Origin: CAMDPA01 sp963825625
GTDB taxonomy: Bacteria; Pseudomonadota; Alphaproteobacteria; Rhizobiales; Hyphomicrobiaceae
DNA length: 64,000 bases
Direction: 5' to 3'
NCBI GenBank assembly: GCA_963825625.1
Contig: CAWGUF010000003.1
Coordinates: 124,001-188,000 of the forward strand
Part shown: positions 33,808 to 44,092 of the stretch, piece after piece
Layout: every line of letters begins with the position of its first letter
How positions within the stretch are numbered: the stretch's first letter is position 1
Program-made: the position numbers and the translations under genes
The notes under the pieces: generated by a model
Databases searched by the model: none
Seen by the model: the letters and a program-made list of their open reading frames with translations, nothing else
What the model was told of the DNA's origin: nothing

Positions 33808-35739
33808 TCAATTGGACTGGCCGAAACCGGAGAAACGCTTGCCGCCCGCAGCCAGCTCCGCCAGCAGAGGCGCTGGTCTGCGACCGTCTCCGCTTGCGGC
33901 CAGCATTTCCTCGACGTCCAGCAATACCTTTTCCAGTCCGATCTCGTCTGCCTCGAACATCGCGCCGCCGCGCCAGGCCGGATAGCCGAGGCCATGGATC
34001 ATCGCCATGTCGATGTCGAGAGCACGCGCCACGATCCCATCACCCAGCAAGCGTGCGCCCTCGTCGACCAGTGCCGCACGCAATCGCTGTTGGATCAGTT
34101 CATCGCCAGGCCCGCGGCGCTCGGCGCCTGCTTCGGCCGGATCGGCCGATCGGTCCGCACGTCCAAGACCAGGCGCTTGCATGGCCGCGAAAGGTCCTTG
34201 GGGAACGCCAAACTCGAGCATCGCGGCATCGATGACCTGAGGCCGCGCCCCGTCCCTCACCATGGCTTCTGCCTGACGCCGATAGGCCGACGACAACCGC
34301 CCCACCACCAGACCGTCGCAGGCCCTGCACACGATCGGGAGCTTTGCCAAGCGCCTCGCCAGGGCAATACCAGTCGCAAGCGCCGTAGGCTCGCTACCGG
34401 CATGCCTGACGATCTCGATGAGCCTGCCTGGTGTGACTGGCCCCGGCACATGCACGCCAATTACATCGCCTGGCCGCCCGCTAGCCGCCGCGAGCCGGTC
34501 GACGTCGGCAACCGCCGTACCGATGGCCAAAACGGCGCCACGCTTGGCCAGGCTGCCAACCCGGCCGAACATGTCTTGCCATACATTCTGGTCCCCACCG
34601 ATCACCCCGATCACGAGATCGGCCTGCTCGATAGCTGTCTGGCTCGCCTCGAACGAGAGCGGCGATGCCAACAGCGCCGACACCTTGGGCGAAACGGAAC
34701 CAGCCGCTTGCACACGCCCGCGCAGCGTTTCCAGGCAAGCGCGTACGTTGACTTCCGCAGCCGGCTCCGCGGCAATGAGCGTTACCGGCAGATCGCTTGC
34801 TGCCAGCATCAGCGCAAGCTCTGCACTGGTCTCGTCGTCACCGATCACGCTGACCGATTCCAACGCTCGGGATTTCACCCCATCCAGCCCAGGAACGCGC
34901 AAAAGCTCACGCTCGGCGAAAAACGCGTACCGCAGCGCCTTCGACTGGACATCCTTTGTCAGATCGAAGAACAGCGCACGTTCGCGGCGCATGCCTTCCT
35001 CGAGCGGAAGCTCGGCAGCCGCCAGCGTCATCTCAGCCGCCTTGACGGGCGAACGCTGGCCGCGCGCCTCGTGCTTGACGGCCTCGACCGCAACGCGCAA
35101 GGCGTCCTTGTCGACTGCCGGTACCGGCAACGCTCCCGTCCGCCGCAAAGGCTTACCGACCAGCGACCGCGCCAGCAGCTTCGCTTCCTCGCGCAAATTG
35201 TCCTGCGCCAGCCTATCGACGACGCCGATCCGCACGGCCTCCTCGGCGGACACCTGCCGCCCCGATGTAATCACGTCCAGCGCCCAGAGCATGCCTGCTA
35301 TTCGCGGCAAGCGCTGTGTGCCCCCGGCGCCTGGAGCGAGACCAAGCTTCACCTCCGGCAACCCGATCCGCGCCTTCTTGTCGATGACACGCGCATGGCA
35401 CGACAATGCGATTTCAAAGCCGCCTCCCAGCGCCGTCCCATGCACTGCAGCGACCACCGGCTTGGTCAACGCCTCGATCGAATTGCACACGTGCGGGAGC
35501 TGCGGCTCCAGCGGCGGCTTTCCGAATTCGCGAATGTCGCCGCCCGCGATGAACGTCCGCCCTTCGCAAGCGATGACCACTGCCTCGACACGTGGATCGG
35601 CCTGAGCCGAGAGGATGGACCGCAATATGCCGGCCCGGACAGCCTGGCTTGTGGCATTGACCGGAGGACTATCGATCAGCACCAGACCCACGCCATCCAC
35701 GATCTCCAGGCGCACTGGCTGCTTTTCGGCATCGCTCAT
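33808..35739 (-). CDS. FadB-like crotonase / 3-hydroxyacyl-CoA dehydrogenase fusion with a degenerate dehydrogenase domain
   Basis: 643 residues. The N-terminal crotonase domain is intact: FIAGGDIREFG, HGTALGGGFEIALSCHARVI and GLPEVKLGLAPGAGGTQRLP, with both catalytic glutamates. The dehydrogenase half (from about residue 290) keeps the order of the family but not its key residues. The Rossmann motif GxGxxG reads VIGDDETSAEL, the SNTSSL serine region reads AIGTAVAD, HFFNP is HVPGP and the NR asparagine motif is VVGRL. Loss of NAD-binding glycines and catalytic Ser and Asn suggests only hydratase/isomerase activity remains. The C-terminal GLGYPAWRGGAMFEAD helix bundle is present. ATG 35739. 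Confidence 0.88.
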   Translation of the reverse strand: MSDAEKQPVRLEIVDGVGLVLIDSPPVNATSQAVRAGILRSILSAQADPRVEAVVIACEGRTFIAGGDIREFGKPPLEPQLPHVCNSIEALTKPVVAAVHGTALGGGFEIALSCHARVIDKKARIGLPEVKLGLAPGAGGTQRLPRIAGMLWALDVITSGRQVSAEEAVRIGVVDRLAQDNLREEAKLLARSLVGKPLRRTGALPVPAVDKDALRVAVEAVKHEARGQRSPVKAAEMTLAAAELPLEEGMRRERALFFDLTKDVQSKALRYAFFAERELLRVPGLDGVKSRALESVSVIGDDETSAELALMLAASDLPVTLIAAEPAAEVNVRACLETLRGRVQAAGSVSPKVSALLASPLSFEASQTAIEQADLVIGVIGGDQNVWQDMFGRVGSLAKRGAVLAIGTAVADVDRLAAASGRPGDVIGVHVPGPVTPGRLIEIVRHAGSEPTALATGIALARRLAKLPIVCRACDGLVVGRLSSAYRRQAEAMVRDGARPQVIDAAMLEFGVPQGPFAAMQAPGLGRADRSADPAEAGAERRGPGDELIQQRLRAALVDEGARLLGDGIVARALDIDMAMIHGLGYPAWRGGAMFEADEIGLEKVLLDVEEMLAASGDGRRPAPLLAELAAGGKRFSGFGQSN

Positions 35740-36113
35740 AAAAACTCATCCTCCTGGATTGGCAGTCCGGCATCAAAGGCCATGACGGCAAGGTCGCGTG
35801 CTGCACCCTCCGTCGTCGCTGGACCCGGCATCAGCCCCCGGCTTCCTCGCACGTCTAACGGCACCATCCCGACCGCCGTGAAACGATGACCAGCCCGCAA
35901 CTCTATTACACCAATTTCCGGAACTCCAGACAGCGTCCGAGAGCACCTGGCGCCAGCATGACAGCACTGCCTTGAAAGCCACCTGGCTTGCGGCCCAAGC
36001 CAACAAGGGGCTTGCATTGGCGCAATGTTCGGCAGCAGTTTGAAGCGGAGAAAAAGCGCTTCGCCGGTCCTCCAAGGACGACGTATACGCGAGAAAGTCG
36101 GGAGAGACCGCTC
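35740..36113. other. intergenic region, divergent promoters
   Basis: 374 bp between the minus-strand fusion gene and the plus-strand dehydrogenase pair. AGGAGG (minus strand, about 35748-35753) is the fusion gene's ribosome site; GGGAGAG at about 36101-36107 serves the dehydrogenase. An open minus-strand frame ending at 35736 runs through the region, but with no start, ribosome site or family match I can defend. No hairpin or operator stands out. Confidence 0.5.
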
Positions 36114-37265
36114 ATGTTCCGTGAGGATTTGCCGGAAGACGCCGCATTTCGCCATGACGTGCGCAGCTGGCTGGAGGCCAACCTCCCGCACGATCTGCGC
36201 GGCCTCACCGTTAGGCCACCGCCAGCCGAGCTGATGCCATGGTACAAGACGCTGTCGCGGCGTGGATGGATCGCCCCGCACTGGCCGAAACAATTCGGCG
36301 GCATGGGTGCAAGCCTGGCGCAACAGATTATTCTGAGCGAGGAGCTCGCCCGCCTGTCCGCACCTCACCTGCCGGTGCAGGGCCTGAACCATCTCGGCCC
36401 CATCCTGATGCGCTACGGGACACCGGAGCAGAACGCAAAGCACCTGCCGCCCATCATCTCCGGCGACGTGATATGGGCACAAGGCTACTCCGAGCCGGGC
36501 GCCGGCTCCGACCTTGCAAGCCTCACGACCTCCGCGCAAGTCGACGGCGACCACTTCATCGTCAACGGCCGCAAGATCTGGCAGACGTGGGCGCATTATG
36601 CGGACTGGATGTTCACGCTCGTACGCTCCGACAAGAATGCCACGCCCAAGCACGCAGGCATCTCATTCGTGCTGATCGACCTGAAGTCTCCCGGCATCGA
36701 GATACGGCCGATCGTCAACATTGCCGACGACGACGAGTTCTCCGAGGTTTTGCTCGAGAACGTGAAGGTGCCCCTTGCAAATCTCATCGGCCCGCTGCAC
36801 GGCGGCTGGAAGGTCGCCACCGCCCTGCTCGCCAACGAGCGACTGTTTACCTCGACCCCGCAATACGTCCAGGACGTGGAGCAACGCATCGTTGCGGTCG
36901 CCCGGTCCAACGGCCTGGCCGCAGACCCCGCTTTCCAGGACCGCCTCGCCGCTCTCAGAATCCGCATAACCGCGCAAGCGGCCATGTTCTGGCATGCTGT
37001 CGATCTCATATCCAATGGTCGTGAGCTGGGCCCGGAAGGCTCGACCATGAAGCTTTTCGCCACCGACAACCTTCAGGCTGCAACAGACCTGCTGATCGAG
37101 ACGGCCGGCTTTCAGGGCGCAGACGCGCAGCGCATCGATGTCGACGGCGGCGACGTGGACGCGACCCGCATCTTTCTGCAGTCGCGAAGAGCAACGATCT
37201 ACGGCGGCTCAAGCGAGATCCAGCGCGGCGTAATTGCCAAACGCGTTCTTGGACTGCCGAGCTGA
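36114..37265 (+). CDS. acyl-CoA dehydrogenase alpha subunit (heteromeric pair 2)
   Basis: 383 residues, same architecture as the protein at 23429. Features: APHWPKQFGGMGASLAQQII, then QGYSEPGAGSDLASLTTSAQ, NGRKIWQTWAHYADWMFTLV, the loop ANERLFTSTPQYV without the RxQFG motif, and the C-terminal RATIYGGSSEIQRGVIAKRV. No QLHGG motif; its partner supplies it. An alpha2beta2 dehydrogenase of bulky acyl-CoA esters is inferred. ATG 36114 lies seven bases after GGGAGAG; the open frame extends to 35988 without support. 13 bp from the beta gene. Confidence 0.9.
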   Translation: MFREDLPEDAAFRHDVRSWLEANLPHDLRGLTVRPPPAELMPWYKTLSRRGWIAPHWPKQFGGMGASLAQQIILSEELARLSAPHLPVQGLNHLGPILMRYGTPEQNAKHLPPIISGDVIWAQGYSEPGAGSDLASLTTSAQVDGDHFIVNGRKIWQTWAHYADWMFTLVRSDKNATPKHAGISFVLIDLKSPGIEIRPIVNIADDDEFSEVLLENVKVPLANLIGPLHGGWKVATALLANERLFTSTPQYVQDVEQRIVAVARSNGLAADPAFQDRLAALRIRITAQAAMFWHAVDLISNGRELGPEGSTMKLFATDNLQAATDLLIETAGFQGADAQRIDVDGGDVDATRIFLQSRRATIYGGSSEIQRGVIAKRVLGLPS

Positions 37266-37278
37266 GGAGGACTGCACG

Positions 37279-38382
37279 ATGGAACTTCTGCTCACAGACG
37301 AGCAACGCATGCTGCAGGACAGTGCCGCAAAGTTCTTCGAGCGGCAGGGCGGCGTGAAGCGAGCACGGGGATTGCGCAATACCAGACCCGGCTTCGATCG
37401 CGAGGTCCTGGCGGCAATGGGCAATGAAGGCTGGCTCGGCCTCCTTACTCCGGCCGAGCATGGCGGCCTCGAGCTTGGCATGACCGAGCTAGCGCTGATC
37501 CTCGAGCAGGCCGGCCGGACACTCGCGCCGGAGCCTGTCGGTGCCGCAGCATTGGCGGGCGCGACGCTTGCCCGCACGGCACAAACCTCTGATGTGCAGG
37601 CAATGGCAGGACGCGCGATGGCGGGTGGCCTTGTCGTCCTGCCTGCGATCGATGACGAGAGTGCCGCAGACGGGCATACAGCCCCTACGCTGCTGGCCGA
37701 GCGCGATAGCGCCGACCGCATCCGTATAAGTGGCCGCCGCTGCGGCGTTGTCGCGGCAGATGCAGCCGATCTCCTGCTGGTATCGGCTCGCCACGGGGCT
37801 GAGGATCTGCTGTGTGCCGTGCCCGCGGGGGCAAGCGGCCTGGCAATCGACACGCGCCAAACCGTCGACGGCAGGACTTATGGCAACACGACATTCTGCG
37901 ATGTCGAACCGACTGAGGTTCTCGCGCGGGGCAGCACAGCCACCGCCATTGTCCAACGCCTGCGCGACCAACTCATGGTGGCTTGCGCCGCTGAGCTGCT
38001 CGGCGTCATGACTGCAGCGCTCGATATGACGGTCGACTATCTCAAGACCCGGCGGCAGTTCGGCAAGCCGATAGGAAGCTTCCAGGCACTCCAGCATCGC
38101 GCCGTCGACGACTTCACACAGATCATCAGTGTCAGGTCATTGCTGTTCCAGGCCGCCGCGCAGGGTGAAGGTCTTCTGCCCGCCACGGCGGCGGCATTGA
38201 AGGCCCATGCGGCGGAGACAGCGCTTGCCGTCACCAAATCCGCCATCCAGATGCATGGCGCGATCGGCTTCACGCATGAGCATGATGCCGGCCTCTATCT
38301 GAAGCGCGCCATGTGGCTGTCCGCCTGGATGGGCAATGCCGCGGTCCAGCGGCGGCGATACGCAAGGCTGACGGCCGACTGA
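37279..38382 (+). CDS. acyl-CoA dehydrogenase beta subunit (heteromeric pair 2)
   Basis: 367 residues. Holds the FAD motifs: KTRRQFGKPIGSFQALQHRA and KSAIQMHGAIGFTHEHDAGL (the usual HGG is HGA). The middle domain is short and lacks the substrate-binding S/T-rich signature, as in pair 1's beta subunit. ATG 37279 with GGAGG eight bases upstream; tight spacing to the alpha gene shows an operon. It probably catalyses a second dehydrogenation round or acts on a different chain length than pair 1. The two pairs flank the CoA ligase and TRAP genes. Confidence 0.9.
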   Translation: MELLLTDEQRMLQDSAAKFFERQGGVKRARGLRNTRPGFDREVLAAMGNEGWLGLLTPAEHGGLELGMTELALILEQAGRTLAPEPVGAAALAGATLARTAQTSDVQAMAGRAMAGGLVVLPAIDDESAADGHTAPTLLAERDSADRIRISGRRCGVVAADAADLLLVSARHGAEDLLCAVPAGASGLAIDTRQTVDGRTYGNTTFCDVEPTEVLARGSTATAIVQRLRDQLMVACAAELLGVMTAALDMTVDYLKTRRQFGKPIGSFQALQHRAVDDFTQIISVRSLLFQAAAQGEGLLPATAAALKAHAAETALAVTKSAIQMHGAIGFTHEHDAGLYLKRAMWLSAWMGNAAVQRRRYARLTAD

Positions 38383-38437
38383 TCTCCGCCAACCTGCGGC
38401 GACGGACTGCCACACCCCGGCAAACCGATGCCCGCAA

Positions 38438-38470
38438 AGATATTTTATATCTAAACAATTCGTGTTTGAA
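38438..38470. promoter_or_regulatory. AT-rich palindromic promoter/operator of the CoA-aromatic operon
   Basis: AGATAT-TTT-ATATCT (38438-38452) is a perfect palindrome, overlapping an imperfect one, TCTAAAC...GTTTGAA (38450-38470). They stand out in GC-rich DNA, 53-85 bases upstream of the first operon gene. MarR regulators bind such short AT-rich palindromes over promoters, and a MarR gene is inside the operon. Autoregulation is inferred. Confidence 0.45.
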
Positions 38471-38522
38471 ATAAACTGGCTGGACTGTGGCAACCTTTCA
38501 TATGCAGCGAGCGGAGGCGAAT

Positions 38523-40810
<2,288 letters not shown>

Positions 40811-40814
<4 letters not shown>

Positions 40815-41593
40815 TGGGCAAGCTCGATAACTGCCATGCGCTGGTCACCGGCGGTGGAACGGGCGTAGGCGCAGCAATCGCGCGCCTGCTCGCTGCCGAA
40901 GGTGCACGGGTAACGCTGGCTGGACGCCGCCGCGAGCCGCTTGAGGAGGTCGCACGCGAGATCGGCACGGCTGCCGCCGTCGTGACAGCCAACGTCACCA
41001 GCGAAGCGGACTGCACGGCAATGGCCGCCGCCGCCCGCGAAGCCCATGGCCCGATAGACATCGTTGTCGCCAATGCCGGAGCAGCCGAAAGCGCAGCCAT
41101 TTCCTCCGTCGACCTCGCCCACTGGCAACGCATGATCGACGTCAATCTCACCGGTACGTTCCTGACCATCAAGTGCGCCTTGCCCGACATCACGCGTCCG
41201 TTGGAGGTCGGAGCAGGCACGCGCCGCATCGTCCTCGTCTCCTCGACTGCGGGGCTCAAGGGATACGCCTACGTTGCTCCCTATGTGGCAGCCAAGCATG
41301 GCGTTGTCGGGCTGGCGCGCGCGCTCGCGCAGGAGCTGGCGCGGAACTCCGTGACCGTCAACGCCGTATGCCCAGGCTTCACCGATACGCCGTTGCTCGA
41401 TGCCTCGATCAAGACGATCGTCGCCAAAACCGGGCGTGCCGAGGACGACGCTCGAAAGGCCCTCGTTCGCGCCAATCCGCAAGGCCGTTTTGTCGACCCC
41501 CTGGAGGTCGCCGCAACAGTCGCCTGGCTCTGCCAACCATCGTCGCAGGCCATCAATGGACAAGCGATCGCCATCGCCGGAGGCGAAGTATGA
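40811..41593 (+). CDS. SDR family NAD(P)-dependent oxidoreductase
   Basis: 260 residues, classical short-chain dehydrogenase. Cofactor motif ALVTGGGTGVGAAIARLLAA, NAG motif VVANAGAAES, catalytic serine in LVSSTAG and YVAAK (Tyr and Lys), CPGFTDTPLL and a C-terminal INGQAIAIAGGEV. In CoA-aromatic clusters such an SDR oxidises the beta-hydroxyacyl-CoA formed after ring reduction and hydration. The basic residues after the Rossmann strand (AGRRREPLEE) suggest NADP preference. It overlaps the preceding stop (ATGATG over TGA) and the following MarR gene by 4 bp. Confidence 0.92.
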
Positions 41594-42093
41594 CGCTGGC
41601 GACCCGCCTCAAGACCAAACGCTCGCGCTCGCTGAGTTCATCGCCCGGCACCCGCGAGAAACTCAGATTGTGGCTACGACTGTTGCGCACGACCCGCAGC
41701 ATCGAGGCCGAGCTGCGCCGCCGCCTTCGCACCCAGTTCGGCATCACTATGCCGAGGTTCGATGTCATGGCCGCCCTGGCACGCAGCCCCGGCGGCATGA
41801 CCATGACTGAGCTTTCCCGCGTGCTTGTCGTCTCCAACGGCAATGTCACAGGCATCATCGACGGTCTCGTTGCCGATCGCCTTGTCATGCGCATCCCCGC
41901 TCCAGACGACCGCCGCGCCACATTCGTCCGCCTCACGCCAACCGGTACACGCCAATTCGAGGCGATGGCTGCGACGCATGCGGGATGGATCGAGGACATG
42001 TTCGCGGAACTCGAGATGGACGACGTCGCATCGACAATGAACACACTCGCAAGATTGCGGCCGAAGCCGTATCAGGAGGGACCTGCATCATGA
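41590..42093 (+). CDS. MarR family transcriptional regulator
   Basis: 167 residues, winged-helix MarR protein. Basic N-terminal extension (LKTKRSRSLSS), dimer helix LRLWLRLLRTTRSIEAELRR, HTH TMTELSRVLVVSNGNVTGII, wing DRRATFVRLTPTGTRQFEAM. Its gene is inside the operon it presumably controls, overlapping the SDR stop and the hydratase start (ATGA at both ends). MarR proteins of aromatic-CoA operons are usually released by the aryl-CoA intermediate; that and its operator at 38438-38470 are inference. Confidence 0.92.
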   Translation: MTLATRLKTKRSRSLSSSPGTREKLRLWLRLLRTTRSIEAELRRRLRTQFGITMPRFDVMAALARSPGGMTMTELSRVLVVSNGNVTGIIDGLVADRLVMRIPAPDDRRATFVRLTPTGTRQFEAMAATHAGWIEDMFAELEMDDVASTMNTLARLRPKPYQEGPAS

Positions 42094-42899
42094 AGGCCAG
42101 CGACATTCGACCGAAGCACTTCAACTGGCGGCTCGACGGCAACATCGCCGTCATTACCCTGGACCGGCCGGACCGCAAGAACCCACTGACCTTCAACTCC
42201 TATGCCGAATTGCGCGATACTTTCCGACTGCTCACGCAGGTCGATGACGTGAAGGCCGTGGTGTTCGGCTCCAATGGCGGCAACTTCTGCTCCGGGGGCG
42301 ATGTGCACGACATCATCGGACCACTGATCGCGCGTGACATGTCGGGGCTCCTGCAATTCACGCGCATGACCGGTGATCTGGTCAAGGCCATCAAAGCCGC
42401 ACCGCAGCCGGTGATTTCCGCTGTCGATGGCGTGTGCGTCGGCGCCGGAGCGATGATAGCCCTGTTCTCCGACATGCGCTTCGGCACCCCCAACGCCAAG
42501 ACAGCGTTCCTCTTTACCCGCGTCGGCCTCGCAGGATGCGACATGGGCGCATGCGCGATGCTGCCCCGCGTGATCGGCCAGGGCCGCGCGGCCGAGCTGC
42601 TGTTCACCGGCCGCACGATGTCCGCCGACGAAGGAGAGCGCTGGGGCTTTTTCAACCGCCTCGTCGACGCGGAAACGCTCGAGGCCGAGGCCATCACTCA
42701 GGCCAAGCGCCTCGCCGACGGGCCGACATTCGCCCACATGATAACCAAGACAATGCTCAACCAGGAATGGTCGATGAGCCTGGAGCAGGCTATCGAGTCG
42801 GAGGCACAAGCTCAGGCGATTTGTATGCAGACACGAGACTTCAAACGGGCATATGATGCTTTCGTGGCCAAGCAGAAGCCCGTGTTCGCGGGAGACTAA
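42090..42899 (+). CDS. enoyl-CoA hydratase family protein
   Basis: 269 residues, crotonase fold. Oxyanion-hole strands NGGNFCSGGDVHDIIG and AVDGVCVGAGAMIALFSDMR, catalytic region AFLFTRVGLAGCDMGACAML, FTGRTMSADEGERWGFFNRL. The usual Glu of the second catalytic site is replaced in the loop LAGCDMGA, as in ring-processing members. It fits the CoA-aromatic operon as hydratase or ring hydrolase acting after the bifunctional hydroxylase. AGGAGGG precedes the ATG, which overlaps the MarR stop. Confidence 0.9.
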   Translation: MKASDIRPKHFNWRLDGNIAVITLDRPDRKNPLTFNSYAELRDTFRLLTQVDDVKAVVFGSNGGNFCSGGDVHDIIGPLIARDMSGLLQFTRMTGDLVKAIKAAPQPVISAVDGVCVGAGAMIALFSDMRFGTPNAKTAFLFTRVGLAGCDMGACAMLPRVIGQGRAAELLFTGRTMSADEGERWGFFNRLVDAETLEAEAITQAKRLADGPTFAHMITKTMLNQEWSMSLEQAIESEAQAQAICMQTRDFKRAYDAFVAKQKPVFAGD

Positions 42900-42902
42900 G
42901 CC

Positions 42903-44088
42903 ATGCCGCTGAGCAATAGCAGTTTCCTATCCTGGCCGTTCTTCGAGGATCGGCACCGCGCGCTCGCCGGGGATCTGGAAGCATGGTGCGAGCGCGAGCT
43001 GGCGGATATCGACCACCACGATGTCGATACCACGTGCAAAACCCTGGTGAGCAGCCTCGGCGCCGCCGGATGGCTGCAGCACACCGCCCCGGATGTTGGC
43101 AATCCGACCGCACAACTCGACGTGCGCACGCTCGCCATTTGCCGTGAGACTTTGGCGCGCTACAACGGCCTCGCAGACTTCGCCTTCGCCATGCAGGGCC
43201 TGGGCGCGGGCCCGATATCGCTGTACGGCTCGCCCGAGCAGCGCGCAGACTGGCTGCCCAGGACGCGGAGTGGCGCGGCAATAGCGGCGTTCGCGCTGAC
43301 CGAACCTGCTTCCGGATCCGATGTCGCCAACATCGCCACAACTGCGCGGCGCGACGGCACCCAGTACGTCATAGACGGGGAGAAGACCTGGATTTCGAAC
43401 GGAGGAAATCGCAGACGTCTACGTCCTGTTTGCTCGAACCGGCGGGCCGGGGGCCAAAGGACTGTCCGCATTCATAGTGCCTGCCAATTCGCCGGGGCTG
43501 AGCATCGCCGAACGGCTGCATGTCATAGCCCCACACCCTCTCGCCCGCCTCCGGTGCGATGGTCTTCGCGTGCCGGAAAGCGCACGCCTCGGCAACGACG
43601 GCGACGGCTTCCGGATCGCGATGGCAACCCTCGATGTCTTCCGCTGCACCGTCGGCGCGGCGGCCCTTGGCTTTGCTCGCAAGGCCCTCGGTCTGGCTCT
43701 CGAGCGTGCCGCGCAGCGCGAGCTGTTCGGATCACCGATGGCGGAGCTGCAAATGGTCCAGGGGCACCTGGCCGATATGGCGCTCGAGGTCGACGCCGCG
43801 GCACTTCTCGTCTATCGCGCCGCCTGGACCAAGGATCAAGGCGCAGCCCGCGTGACCCGCGAGGCTGCGATGGCCAAGCTGTTCGCTACCGAGGCAGCCC
43901 AACGCATCATCGACCAGTCCGTGCAACTTCATGGTGGCGACGGCGTCAGGTCCGGCCATCCTGTCGAAACGCTTTATCGGGAAATCAGGGCACTCAGAAT
44001 CTATGAAGGAGCGTCCGATGTTCAGAAAGTGGTTATCGCGCGTCAAGCCCTTGCCGACGCCGCAGCCAATCCAGGCCGACGGAGATAG
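42903..44088 (+). CDS. acyl-CoA dehydrogenase, frameshifted
   Basis: About 394 residues when repaired. Segments before the break: RYNGLADFAFAMQGLGAGPI, AAFALTEPASGSDVANI and YVIDGEKTWISNGG. The frame shifts by one extra base at GGAGGAAATC (43401-43410), after which IADVYVLFARTGGPGAKGLS follows, then RELFGSPMAELQMVQGHLAD and QLHGGDGVRSGHPVETLYRE. It is a complete single-chain dehydrogenase, unlike the alpha/beta pairs. Expected to oxidise the acyl-CoA of the aromatic pathway with ETF. The insertion lies in an A run and looks like a sequence error. ATG 42903 behind GGGAGA. Confidence 0.88.
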
Positions 44089-44092
44089 TCCA

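Noticed and set aside
32580..33995. 471-codon minus-strand frame
   Set aside because: Antisense to dctM, composition of Arg/His/Asp/Glu only, no hydrophobic core; a shadow frame.
33688..35889. 733-codon plus-strand frame
   Set aside because: Antisense to the crotonase/HAD fusion, which has clear motifs; this frame has none.
35736..36653. 305-codon minus-strand frame overlapping the start of the crotonase/HAD gene
   Set aside because: Mostly antisense to the dehydrogenase alpha gene. The last 60 codons look coding-like and overlap the next ATG, but without start, ribosome site or recognisable family I do not call it.
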